Positions 47,456-58,696 of a stretch of 64,000 nucleotides of DNA are shown here, one piece after another. Under the pieces are notes generated by a model. It was not told where the DNA came from and searched no databases. It was given only the letters and a program-made list of their open reading frames with translations. Origin of the DNA: Azolla pinnata (taxonomy: Eukaryota > Streptophyta > Polypodiopsida > Salviniales > Salviniaceae); the NCBI GenBank assembly GCA_037176905.1, contig JBBBWG010030864.1, positions 7,032 to 71,031 of the forward strand, in the 5' to 3' direction. Positions within the stretch are counted from its first letter, which is position 1. Each line of letters starts with the position of its first letter. A program made the position numbers and the translations under genes.

Positions 47456-47902
47456 CAACCAGGGTCCTAATCTTTCACTAACCACGGTCCTCAATTAAGC
47501 ATTGGATAAGCTGCAACCGAGGTCTTAATCTTTCACTAACCACGGTCCTTAATTAAGCATTGTATAAGCTGCAACCGAGTCTTAGTCTTTCACTAACCAC
47601 GGTCCTCAATTAAGCATTGCAGAAGCTTCAACCGAGGTCTTAATCTTTCACTAACCACGGTCCTCAANNNNNNNNNNNNNNNNNNNNNNNNNNNNNNNNN
47701 NNNNNNNNNNNNNNNNNNNNNNNNNNNNNNNNNNNNNNNNNNNNNNNNNNNNNNNNNNNNNNNNNNNTTAAGCATTGCATAAGCTGCAACCGAGGTCTTA
47801 ATCTTTCACTAACCACGGTCCTCAATTAAGCATTGCATAAGCTGCAACCGAGGTCTTAATCTTTCACTAACCACGGTCCTCAATTAAGCATTGCATAAGC
47901 TG
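47455..47902. repeat. 58-bp satellite-like tandem array
   Basis: Nearly identical 58-bp units (cttaatctttcactaaccac+ggtcctcaattaagcattgc+ataagctgcaaccgaggt), at least six seen and interrupted by 100 N. The high identity points to recent amplification. Confidence 0.95.
47668..47767. other. Assembly gap (100 N)
   Basis: Exactly 100 N within the 58-bp array, so the copy number is unresolved. Confidence 0.98.
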
Positions 47903-48016
47903 AAAAGGGAAGATAACTTGCGGATGAAGGCAGAAAAAAGAGAGAGAATAGAAGGTTCCAGAAGGAGCGGAAAACAACCGAAGAAGTGAAGCAGAAAACC
48001 ATGAACGCCATCGCAG

Positions 48017-48047
<31 letters not shown>

Positions 48048-48252
48048 AACAGCAGCAGCAGGAAGACTGTGTCAGAAGAAGCCGCAGCTGTAGAAGACTT
48101 GTTCCAAATCGGAGAAGGAGAAGCAGAAGCTGAAGCTGAAGCCTGGAGACAGACGAGCTGCCATTCCGGAAGAACCAGCATAAGATCAAAGAAGGAGAAG
48201 AAGAAAGAAGAAGAAAGCAGAAGAAGGAGTGCGGTGCTGGTTCTGAGGAGCC

Positions 48253-50466
48253 ATGGACATCCTTTCGCTTCTGATCTCTATCTCTATTCCCGTTGGTCTT
48301 GGATTCGTCGGATCTCTGCTTTCTAATGCTGGCAAGAGCGGTACACATTCTCCCGCTCCGCCTCTCGTTGTCGCTTGCTTCGCCGATTTTTTCTTCGTCT
48401 TTCCCCATTCTTCCTTTCCTTTCCTTTCGTGCTGCTTCCTTCTCTTTGCGTGCGCCATTGCATGTTCTCCTTCATTGATTGAGCGATTCTTCCTTTCGTG
48501 CTGCTTCCTTTCCTTTGCGTGCGCCATTGAAGGATGCCATGTTCTCCTTCATTGATTGAGCAATTCTTCCTTTCGTGCTGCTTCCTTTCCTTTGCGTGCG
48601 CCATTGAAGGGTGCCATGTTCTCCTTCACTGATTGAGCAATTCTTCCTTTCGTGCTGCTTCCTTCCCTTTGCGTGCGCCATTGAAGGATGCCATGGTCTC
48701 CTTCATTGATTGAGCAATTCTGTGCTTCCAAGCTAGAATAGCTGTCATAATAGTGATCGTGGTGTTTCGCTGTCGTATATCCATCAAAATGCTGTGTTTC
48801 TCTCGGATCGCTTACCAAAACGATCTTTTCAATTGTCTGTGTCTTTCCTTTGTACACCTTCTGAGATCTGATCAGAAAGACTTTGCCTGCAGACTGGTAC
48901 AAGAATCTGAAGAAGCCATCATGGACACCTCCGGTAAGCTCATCTATGAACTCTGAGTAATGCTATATACTGCAGAAGCTCGTTTCTCACTGATGTTCTA
49001 TCCTTATGTTTTTATGATCTTTATTTATCGTAGAACTGGGCCTTCCCTGTTGTTTGGACGATCTTATACATTTTCATGGGAGTCTCCTCTTGGCTGGTTT
49101 GGCTTCAGGGAGGTAGGTTTTCTTCTTTGTGCACTATTGGCTCTTAGAAACTGTGCATAGATTATGATATGTGCTTAGAGAGTTAATGGTATGAAAGGCA
49201 TTGATTTGAAAAATACATCCCTATAATCAACAACTGTTGTACGCATACAGTCTGATCTGCATTTCAGACAGCAAGCTTGATTACCTTGTTACTGAAAATA
49301 GCATGAAGCCTTCCTTAACCTCAAAAGAATCTGTACCTCTAATCTATGTGGAACATACTTCTGAGTTTGATCTTGTCTTCTGCAGTTCGGATTGTGTGCT
49401 GCAATTGTGATTTAATACTCCTCATCTGTTATACATGTCTATGCTCATATCGTGGCTGTATGATTTTATTGAAAACGTGGGGCGAACTTATGGAATGACG
49501 GTCTGTACTATAATTCTGATTTGATACAGGTTTTAAGGTGCAAGCTACACCCCTTACAGCATATGCCATACAGGTTATTCTATTTTTCTTCGCATGATTG
49601 AGATATCAAGGCAGATAGTTTGTGGCATGTCGCCATAATATGCATCAGTAATTAGATATCTTGTACTCTTCAACATTCATCGTGTTGTCATTAATGGTAA
49701 AATAATTGTGACATTGTCGACCAGAATAAGGAAATAATAATTATGTTGTGTTCTAATTGTTGATATTCCATGGCTGATTTTTCATATTTTTTTGATGCAG
49801 CTGGTTTTGAACTTCTTTTGGACTCCGTTATTTTTCGGCCTTCATCTAATTGTAAGCTACAAAAACTTCAATACTACCTTTAGTACTGGAAGTTGTTAAA
49901 AAGTATATATCGAGAAATCGTGGTTGCAACTGAGGGGTCACAGTGTGGGTTTGTTAGGTAGGAGGGTATTAAAGGAAAAATAGGATGTAGCAATCAAAGC
50001 ACATTATGAAGATTTATGTCCATGAGACTTCTATAAATCATCATATTAATACGTTAGGAGGGAATTTGTGATAGGTACACTTTTATCCTCATTGTGATCA
50101 AACATAGACATAGTGGATGAGGGAAAATGAGAGGGAAATGTGAACAGAGTGTCTGAGATTATTCAAGTATTGTGTGTTTGTGGTTGAATGCAGGGAGTAG
50201 CACTGGTTGAGATTGTATTCCTTACAGCAGCTGTTGCAACGACAATTTATCTCTTTTGGCATGTCAATACCCTGGCAACTTACTTGCTTATGCCATACAT
50301 AAGCTGGTATGTCTATTTCTCTTTTCATGGCCATACATAGTCCAAGACGTGGATCTTCACTGTAAATCGTTGTTTCTTCTGCAGGTTGATACTGGCTACA
50401 TCCCTCAACTTCTACATATGGGCTAACAATGGCACTTCCACTACTGCTGCTAAGAAAAGCTCTTGA
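48253..50466 (+). CDS. TSPO: TSPO/MBR family tryptophan-rich membrane protein
   Basis: Exons 48253-48340, 48893-48933, 49034-49112, 49530-49573, 49801-49851, 50194-50306, 50385-50466; 165 aa, all in phase. Five hydrophobic segments. Family landmarks: DWYKNLKKPSWTPP, PVVWTILYIFMGVSSWLVW, PLTAYAIQLVLNFFWTPLFF, and a last helix MPYISWLILATSLNFYIWAN ending in AAKKSS. TSPO proteins bind porphyrins and sterols. The plant protein sits in ER/Golgi membranes and is linked to stress and aquaporin turnover. The N terminus begins directly at the first membrane helix (MDILSLLISISIPVGLGFVG), so the longer plant-specific leader known from Arabidopsis is missing. Intron 1 contains a 75-bp repeat. Confidence 0.94.
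48421..48725. repeat. 75-bp tandem repeat in TSPO intron 1
   Basis: Four units of ttcctttcgtgctgcttcct+t(t/c)cctttgcgtgcgccattg+aaggatgccatgttctcctt+cattgattgagcaattc. The first is shorter. Confidence 0.92.
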
Positions 50467-51919
50467 AATGCATAGCTCGGCGATATCAACGTGAAGTACA
50501 ACAGTCGAAGTTGGTGGAATACATATCTTATCCTGTGGAAGTTTCAGGAACATCATCACTTTGCAATCCAGTTATGCAGCTCCAAGGGGTTTGTGTGTAT
50601 AGAGACGTGAAGCAAACTAGTTGGTTTTTCATTTGTAGAGTAAAAATGATAGGCATGAAAACTAGTTGGTTTTTCCAAAAGCTGTGGATATCACAAATGA
50701 CATTTCTCATTCGATTCGAATGAATCATAGGACAGCATGTATGCCCATCATTGGCGATGCCAACAAAACTTCAAAAGCTCTTATAATAATTGAACCTCTT
50801 TGTTGCTGCGGATCATTTGTGGTGCATTAATCTCACGGTAAGAATCAAACGGGTCCGACAAATGTTTTCGACTGCCACGAAACTCTATATAGATAAGATA
50901 AATGGGATCGGGTCATCGATGACTACGTGGATCGATCGGCCCTAATGCAAAACCAGGTATAGATAAATGGAATTGGGTCATTGATGACTACATGAATTGG
51001 GTCATAGATAGTACAAGTTTTTGCTGATGGAAATGGTATCCCTGTAAACAGAAAGATCAGCGAAGTTTGCTGCAAAGCAACAATGATGGTGGATTGAATG
51101 TCTATTATTCCCACATAACCAGGAAACACACACAGGGATCCAATAGACAACACAACCATCATCTGCATACATACACATATGTACATATAACACATGGAGA
51201 TTTGCCTAAAAGCTTTTCAGTACCATTCCATTGCTTTCTATATCGGGAAAGCCCTCTGTTTGGCCCAAAACCAGAAATCCCACATTTAATGCTGTCCCTT
51301 GCTGCACACATGGTTTTGCTTAGATTTCGGAGGAGACCTTTCTTCTTGATCTTCTTGATCTTTTTGATCTTCTTCTTCTTCTTCATGAGCAGGAAACTCC
51401 GAGCAAGCAGATGTCTGTGCTTCTGCAAAATGGGCAGTTTGTTCTTTTTTTGAAGGCTTGGAGCTATGGAAAACTCCCAGCACCAGTCTCAACACATCCT
51501 GCTGCTTCTTGCAAATTGGACCCATTCTTCTGTTTGTAGTCCGTTTCTGAGATTTCGGGCCATGGACAGGAACCCATTTTGATCATCGCCTCGAGGCTTG
51601 AAGTAGCTGCAGATTCTTCCCTTCGTTTCTTTGCAACGAAACCCATCTATAAAAAATGCCTTCTTTCCTGTGAGATCAAGAAAGTTTAGATTTCATCCCT
51701 GATTTTTGTGCAGCATAATGTCTTCTTCCTCTTCTTCTTCTTCCTCTTTCAGTTAATGCATCCCTGTTCCTTCCGCTAAGCTTCATCCTCACACGAGAGC
51801 AGTAGAGTGTTCACTTCAGGGAAGACCCATCAATGCCTTCCTTGCCTTTCAAAATGTTATAGTGTAGGAGGAGTTGATCTGCCGTGGTATCGGTTCGAAC
51901 AGTACCGATTACATTACTA
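50467..51919. other. Intergenic, TSPO gene to WRNIP1-like copy
   Basis: TSPO 3' flank, a short duplication (50886-51007, unit tatagataa...aatgg(g/a)at(c/t)gggtcat), a TTCTTGATC run (51342-51378) and a TTC run near 51722-51746. No gene recognised. Confidence 0.6.
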
Positions 51920-52506
51920 ATGATGTTAAAGAGGAGGCAACAAGAAGAAGAAGGAGAAGAAGAAGATATGTATGCTTCAATGCAAGGCATAGATGTGTTA
52001 TCCTCTTCTCAAGCAAGAGCAGCCAAACAAGCTTTAGATGCAACCGGGGGTGAATCTACAGTCAAAGCCACCAAATGGCTTCCTGATATAAGAAGAAGGG
52101 GAAGAAGCAACAGCGATGCCGCCAGGTATAATTGCAGCAATACAAATTTGGGAGAAGGGTTTGCGGTTTCGATGCTAAAGAGAGCGCAATCTCTACCCTG
52201 GTCGAGAGGCGGATCCCTGCTAGAAAGGCTGTATGTCTCTCCTGTGACAGACTTCAGATCCTGGGAGCATTGTCGGAGCGATGAAAATGCGAAGCTGGAG
52301 CATGACAATTCGCGTTCGGGATTCAAGGCTCAGCGAAGAGCGATGGGCATGAAGACCACGGCCATAGCCTGCGCCGTAATGTGCAATACGCCGTCGATGA
52401 GAGCAGGATCGGGTTCGATCTCGCCCTTACGAGACAGAAGCAAAAGAAGAGGAGGAAGAAGAGAGCTAATGGGAGAATGTCAGGATGATGATGATGATGC
52501 TGATGC

Positions 52507-52538
<32 letters not shown>

Positions 52539-52860
52539 TAGTTTGCACTGGGCAGGAGGACAGAATGCACTCATCCTTGTTGCAAGGTAGAATCCAAGCT
52601 GCAAGCCCTAAGAATGGCCAAGAAGAAGAAGAAGAAGAAGAAGAAGAAGAAGCAGTTAGCAATGCTGGGTGGATGTGCATTGCAGTTGCAGCGAAGAAGC
52701 ACAAGCCGAAGAAGCTTCCATGGTTTGCAGCGGCGGCGAAGGGCATGGCGCCTCTCGCGGAGAGGATGAGGCCGGAATTCGATCTCGGAGGTTCTCGGGC
52801 AAGACCACTTGCTGGGCAAGCGCTCTGCTCTGAGGCTCATCATCCTTCCTCACCAGGCTC

Positions 52861-52906
<46 letters not shown>

Positions 52907-53291
52907 CGAGCCTTCCGTTTCCGAGGTGAATTCGATCCTCGACGAGGCCAAGCAAGCCATGAGATCAGGCCGAAGGAGAACCGTGTTGTTCGTCGAGGGA
53001 TTGAGCTCCTTCGGCGCATCTCATCAAGAGAAGCTTCTCCCCGGGATCGAGGAAGGCTACCTCGTCTTCGTAGCGGCGATGGCCTCGTCGCAGCCCCCCT
53101 CATCGTCTCTACACAAGATCTGGCAGTGGTGGCGAGTGCCGTTCGGAAACAAGAGCTGGGTCATGCAGTATCCATGGAAGAAGTTTGGAAACAAGAGCTG
53201 GGTCATGCAGCATCTATGGAAGGAGGAGGAGGAGTACTGTGGTAGTGACCCTATCAGATGCCATGGAAGCTTTTCGATGCCAACGAGCTGA
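51920..53291 (+). pseudogene. Degenerate WRNIP1/RarA (MgsA)-like AAA+ gene copy
   Basis: Frame 1 (ATG 51920 or 51968, to 52864) starts with a UBA-like segment QARAAKQALDATGGESTVKA followed by TKWLPD, then a long Ser/Arg/Asp/Glu-rich region with GAT and GAA microsatellites, then APLAERMRP, the start of the RarA/WRNIP1 ATPase core. A frame change follows near 52785, after which a second frame continues with QDHLLGKRSALRLIILP. Where the Walker A loop should come there is a GAT microsatellite encoding a run of Asp (52858-52906). It resumes with SILDEAKQAMRSGRRRTVLF, VEGLSSFGASHQEKLLPGIE and EGYLVFVAAMASSQ. These match the Walker B to sensor 1 region, but the expected DEVHRF is EGLSSF and GATTENPSF is altered. 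No intron interrupts the copy. Cannot be an active ATPase as read. Short duplications lie at its 3' end. Confidence 0.75.
52485..52906. repeat. GAT and GAA microsatellites in the WRNIP1-like copy
   Basis: GAT/GCT run at about 52483-52540, GAA run at 52620-52652 and GAT run at 52858-52906. They encode poly-Asp, poly-Glu and poly-Asp in the frames used. Confidence 0.95.
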
Positions 53292-53325
53292 GGAGGAGCA
53301 CTGTGGTAGTGACCCTATCAGATCC
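53142..53325. repeat. Short tandem duplications at 3' end of the WRNIP1-like copy
   Basis: The segment ttcggaaacaagagctgggt+catgcagtatccatggaag is doubled (about 53142 and 53183). The segment gtactgtggtagtgacccta+tcaga recurs about 68 bp later. Confidence 0.85.
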
Positions 53326-54706
53326 ATTCCAGGTGTTTAGAACTCGATCCGACTTGTACATTTCACCAGAGCAACATGATGAGAAAACAGGGAGAGAAAT
53401 CGAGCTTTTTCTCATATACATATATATATATATATGTATACAGACTTCCTGAGCATGTAAAATTTACGTGTGTCAAGAGAGGCTTTCTGCTAGTTTTACA
53501 TACATATGGGTGGATTCCGTTGCGCTGTAATTAGTTCACATGTAATATATAGTCACACTGCTTATGGATGATTGTGTATTTTGTTTACTGCTACTTGGTA
53601 AAGCTTGGAAGGAAGCTCTCTTTCATACATTTAGGAATCCTGAAACTGTTTTGCAGTAGTGTGGGTGCATATTGCATTTTCTAAGATGAGGCCTTTGCAT
53701 TTTTGCATTGAGAGAATAACACCCAATCAGAATAGTGCTTCAAGAATATCACCCAATCAGAATAGTGCTTCAAACATTTAGGAATCCTGAAACTGTTTTG
53801 CAGTTGTGTGGTTTGTGCATGCATTTTCTAATTGCACTTTTGCATTGAGAGAATATCACCCAATCAGAATAGTGCTTCAAACATGGAGACACCAGATGGA
53901 TGTTCAACAAACAACACAGTCTAGTCTTTTGCCACAAACTCTTGGTTCAGAAGCATTCCAACTGGATGAGAGATAGGATAGAAGCAGCAGCTAGCAGCAT
54001 ACACACTGATAGCTACATGGATCAATGCTTGTGACTGATATATATAGAAAGAAGCCAAGTGGTGGCTGATGTGGATGCAACAATGGCCCCAGTGCCCAGA
54101 ATACACATTATGATGTATTCCAAGCTACACCAATTCATTGGAAGTAAGGAAATGCAAGCAAGTCGATTGGAAATCAGAAATGTTTAGAAATGACTAGAGA
54201 TACATAGGTCTCACACATGTTTTGTGAATTCAGCATAGAAAAATACATAATGACAACTAAACTACCAACTGCCAAGTTACATTATGACACCTCGTATCTT
54301 GTGTATATAGTAGATTAATATACCACTTACCCGATCACATACGATGCCAATAGTTGTAAAACCTCTTTTTTTTGCCATCCAAGGGTATATTGGTTACAGG
54401 CAATTTATAGCACGAGATTCATGATTAAATGCCATCAAGGATCATTGCATTGATACACATCCACATTCAATTGATTTCTGATAATTTCATTCACAGTCAA
54501 GAGTGAATATGCATGCGTGCTTTGCTCCCAAGATCTTTTGAAAACCCTCAGAGGCAATTGCTTATGAATCATGATCAAGGCATCCATGGCTTTTGTTGCG
54601 AAGAGTTTGGGATAGTTCATCTATCAGATAATGGACAATTAATTCTCCATGGTTTCCACATTATTAATGGATAAATTTTCAAACTCTGCATTTTCTGGAA
54701 CCGCGA
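53292..54706. other. Convergent intergenic, WRNIP1-like copy to UBTD-like gene
   Basis: A TA run near 53417-53435, tandem duplications at 53625-53885 and otherwise AT-rich unique sequence. No gene recognised. Confidence 0.6.
53625..53885. repeat. Nested tandem duplications
   Basis: aggaatcctgaaactgtttt+gcag and attgagagaata(a/t)cacccaa+tcagaatagtgcttcaa recur; the latter appears three times (near 53708, 53740 and 53846). Confidence 0.9.
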
Positions 54707-56502
54707 TTATGCTTGGTCATCTTTGATAACATTGTTTGGATCACTCAAGACGTGCTTTGGTAGCTCGTATTTTGCACCTACAAGGAGCAATAATACTATT
54801 AACAACACAAAGCTCAGCTAACCCAACAAAGAAAGGTAGCAAAATAACAGCCAAACAACCTGTTTCATCATAAAATACAGACATGTCATCTGGACAGAGA
54901 ATGATGCCAGCACTGTCAATGATGGCCTGGGCTAGCGTTAAATCTGTCGCCTCCGTAGCTGCCCGAAGAGCATCCCATATTTCTGCATCATGAATTTCAT
55001 CAGGGATTAGAATCTTCATAATGTAAGAGTTATTCTAAATGCAAAGATCTCTGTATTACACATATGCTCTGGTTAAACATTAAGCCACTGGATTGAAATC
55101 CAGTGCCTCGTACACAATTATTTGTATGCAGAGAGCCTTAGATAAAACTATAAACAGCATTCCACAGAAAAGGACTGATGCATCTAAATCTGGAATTGAA
55201 GTTATCAAACATCACATATCTGGAAGGCATAATAAACTTCGTGACCAGAAATCTTTGCACCTTTCCTGCCTCCATAGTAGGGAGCAGTCTCCCAAAAATC
55301 ATCACGCATCTGCTTCAATTGTGATGTTGCAATTGGTTCAGGATGTTTCCATTTCTTTGGTTTTGACCACTTCTTCTCATTACCTATCTATCCCAAAAAG
55401 ATCCGCATTCAAGAATTTCTCATGAAATCCTGTAAGATGCAGATACTTATCAAAGGATATTTATCTTAGGTACATAGACATAGACACAGATATACATAAA
55501 CATCGACATATATGCAATGTAGTTGAAATACAGAATATGTTACAATCTTAGCTTCGCATCCGATTAAGAAGTTCCCAGCTACATTCTTATTCACTAACTC
55601 CATGCTGTTAATCCTAATCCCTTGGTGTTCAATGTCAAATCATCGCACCGTCTGATACAGACATGATCGAGAAAGAGTAGCAATTACTCCTGTAGACAAT
55701 CTGCTGGAGGTTAGAAAAATTGTCTGGCGTTCAGCCTGGTTAACTAGATTCAGGGGCACACCGCGAATTCAGTTGTCCTAATCATTAAGGAGCATCTTTA
55801 GATTGTATTAATCATTTCTACATCTTCTATCATCTGTCTTTCCATGCCATCATTCAGGCTGTCATATATGACCTTCCTCTGGGTAGTTCATATTTTCCTA
55901 TTCACTCTCGTCAAAGTATCCAAATCAGATCTAGTTCTATATTCCAGGTTTCCTCCATACAAGAATCCATAGCCAGTTTCAATCACACAAGCATCCACAT
56001 ACACAAGGAAGACATCATTCTACAATCTATTCCACATCAACAGATGGACGAATTTCTGTTCTACCCTATCAAAAGAGAACCTTTTAGGATTCAGAGATCC
56101 CTTCATTTTCAGCACCCAGGAGGAGGCCATTGCTATGAACCTGTACCGCCGCCATTCATTTCGAAAATTTTGGAAGACACCACATTTCTGTTCTTGTTTT
56201 GCTTAGCCGTCTCTCTCCTCCATTCGACTCCACAAATTATTTGTCGCATGTGAAGAGGTTTCTTTCGCGGATGAGCCGCAGATAGCTCGCCGCCATAACA
56301 AAGGCCATCGCACGAGCATCAGAAAATCCACCACTATTCCATCATAGAAGTTTATCCCCCACCCTCGCTCCGGAACCATATTGATCTGATCAGCAGGAAA
56401 CCATGGACACATGCAATGCAAGCAAGCAATCCAAGGTGTCAAAACGGGCAAAGCAGACGCACCTTCTCCTTTGTTCCGTCGGGTCGAAGTCCAGCAGCCC
56501 AT
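54707..56502 (-). CDS. Ubiquitin domain-containing (UBTD/DC-UbP) N-terminal-domain protein
   Basis: Minus-strand exons 56502-56463, 55383-55261, 54982-54860, 54777-54707; 118 aa, all junctions in phase 1 and consistent. Starts MGCWTSTRRNKGEG, so Gly2 and Cys3 could carry myristate and palmitate and anchor the protein to membranes. Then KKWSKPKKWKHPEPIATSQL, KQMRDDFWETAPYYGGRKGE (boundary region), IWDALRAATEATDLTLAQAI, IDSAGIILCPDDMSVFYDET and GAKYELPKHVLSDPNNVIKD. This is the UBTD1/2 N-terminal domain, with no ubiquitin-like fold after it, as in the short plant members. Animal UBTD proteins interact with ubiquitin-conjugating enzymes; the plant role is not established. A 103-bp tandem array lies upstream. 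Confidence 0.92.
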
Positions 56503-56889
56503 GTGAAGGAAAGCGAGCCAGAGAACGGGGGCGGGGGAGGCGGTGAAGGCTGAGAACCTGGGAGCAGGCGGAGGGCAGAGAGAGAGAGCATTTGCACTCC
56601 CGGAATTTCTGCGAGGAACGAAGACAAGGAGTCGATCAAGAAGACGAAGAAGAAGGTCGGGGAGCGCGGCTATGGCGCTGTGCAGAAACGAACTGCAGGT
56701 TTTCCTGTGAACTCTTGCTGCTGTATTTTCTGGTTTGTATCCGTATAATATACGGTGGAATGAGGCGTACATATACGGATGTGTTCAGATAGTGAGGAGA
56801 GAGAGAGAGAGAAGGCGCTCGTATATTGAAAGGGAAATACGTATACGGAGAGAGAGAAAGGTAGATATATACGGGGAAAATACGTACAT

Positions 56890-57805
56890 CATCGGAACCC
56901 TCGTAATCGGAATCGATTCGATCGGAATCGCTGCATGTATTCTTCTCCGATTCCGGAACGCGACAGCAGAATCTAGGAAGCCTGTATTCCGCGGGCTCGG
57001 AGTTTCGCTGCGCTCGATCCGATCTGGAATCGCTGCATGCGTTCTTTCTTCTCCGATTCCAGAACACGGTAGTAGAATCTAGGAAGCCTGTATTCCGCAG
57101 ACTCGGAGTTTCGCCGTGCTCGATCCGATTTGGAATCGCTGCATGTGTTCTTCTCCGATTCCAGAATGCAGCTGCACGATCCAGGCAGCCTCTGCTCCAT
57201 CGGATCAGGGTTTCGCTCTACCGATCGGATCGGAAGGGAATTGCTGCATGTATTTATTTCTTCTCCGATTCTGGAATGCGACAGCAGAATCCAAGCAAAC
57301 TGTATTCCATCCGATCGGGGATTTCGCTGTGCTCGATTTGATGGAATCGTTGCATGTATTCTTCTCCGATTTCGAAACGTGCAACGACAAAATCTTGGCA
57401 GCCTGTATTCCATCGGATCGGGGTTTCACTGTGTTCGATCCGATTGGAATCGCTCCATGTATTCTTCTCCGATTTCGGAACGCAACAGCATAATCGAGGC
57501 AGCATTTTAATTCCATTGAATCGGAGTTTCGCTACGTTTGATCCGATCGGAATCGCTACATGTATTCTTCCCCGATTATGGAACGCAACATCAGAATCCA
57601 GGCAACATGCATTCCATTGAATCGTAGTTTCGCTACATCATGTATTCTTCTTTGATCTCCAGAACGCAACATCAGAATCCAAGCAGCATGTGGTCCATCG
57701 AATCGGGGCTTCGCTCTATCGATCCGATCGGAATTGTTGCACATATTCTTCTCTGATTCCAGAACGCAACATCAGAAGACACATTCCATCGGATTGGTTT
57801 CGCTA
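56890..57805. repeat. About 103-bp tandem array, nine diverged units
   Basis: Units contain (t)tctccgattccagaacgcaa+cagcagaatccaggcagcct+gtattccat(c/t)ggatcggggt+ttcgctgtgctcgatccgat+cggaatcgctgcatgtattc. The landmark ctccgatt or variant recurs near 56945, 57049, 57151, 57261, 57365, 57467, 57571, 57650 and 57750. Units are diverged and free of stops over long spans on both strands. Confidence 0.92.
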
Positions 57806-58015
57806 TTTTAGTGCCCATATATAATATATAATATGGGCCATTTTGAGACAAGGTCGGGGACGAATCGAGCAGGTGAATGCAAAGCAAAACCCACATCATT
57901 TGACAGCAGAGAGCCGAGCTACTGATGCGATTATGCAGAACCAAGGACGATTTCGGTTCTGCGGATTTCCAGTTCGTGCACATCTGTTCGGCTCTCACGT
58001 CCGAAGCAGTTTGCA

Positions 58016-58530
58016 CCATACATGCATATACATACATGCATGCATGCATGCCTAACCACACACACATACATACATACAACCATGCAATCATGCCTAACCA
58101 TACACACACATACATAAATACATACATACGACCGTGCAAGCATGCCTAACCATACAGATACATACACGCACACATACATACATACATACAACCGTGCAAG
58201 CATGCCTAACCATACACACCCACACATACATACATACATACATACAACCATGCAATCATGCCTGACCATACAAATACACACATGCATACATACAGACATA
58301 CATACAACCATGCAAGCATGCCTAACCATACACATACATACATACATACATACATACATACAACCATGCAAGCATGCCAAACCAAGCATACACATACATA
58401 CATACATACACATGCATGCATGCATGCCTAACCGTGCATACATACATACGTACGTAGGTACATACAAGCATGCATGCATGCATGCCTGCATGACATCCAT
58501 CCATGCCTTCATGCATCACAAGCATGCATG
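58016..58530. repeat. CATA microsatellite with about 60-bp higher-order unit
   Basis: catacatacata tracts are punctuated by aaccatgcaa(t/g)catgcctaa(c), recurring about seven times (for example near 58079, 58131, 58191, 58249, 58309 and 58363). Confidence 0.92.
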
Positions 58531-58696
58531 CATACATACCATCGCATCATGTACATGAATCGAGTTGGGGAAAAAAAAAAGAAAACAAAACACACAAAAA
58601 AAAGAAAGTAATTTGCATATAAAACGAAAAGCAAAAAATAAATAGATATAAAAAATATATAAATACAGAAAATTCCTGCGCCTAAACGCACTCCGC

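Larger units (their letters stand above)
46534..48252. other. Intergenic, DUF482 gene to TSPO gene
   Basis: 3' flank to about 46900, then two tandem repeat systems (46918-47455 and 47455-47902, the second with an assembly gap), then the TSPO 5' UTR with CAT/CAG and GAA-rich runs (48016-48235). No other gene recognised. Confidence 0.65.

Noticed and set aside
47455-47902. Regular direct repeats that could suggest a CRISPR array
   Set aside because: Contiguous 58-bp units with no unique spacers, in a plant nuclear context; a satellite-like array.
56735-57620. Repeated protein-like frames across the 103-bp array
   Set aside because: Open on both strands and in several frames, with no consistent codon pattern; treated as a tandem repeat.
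57931-58558. Similar long His/Thr and Cys/Met frames
   Set aside because: Translations of the CATA array; no coding signature.
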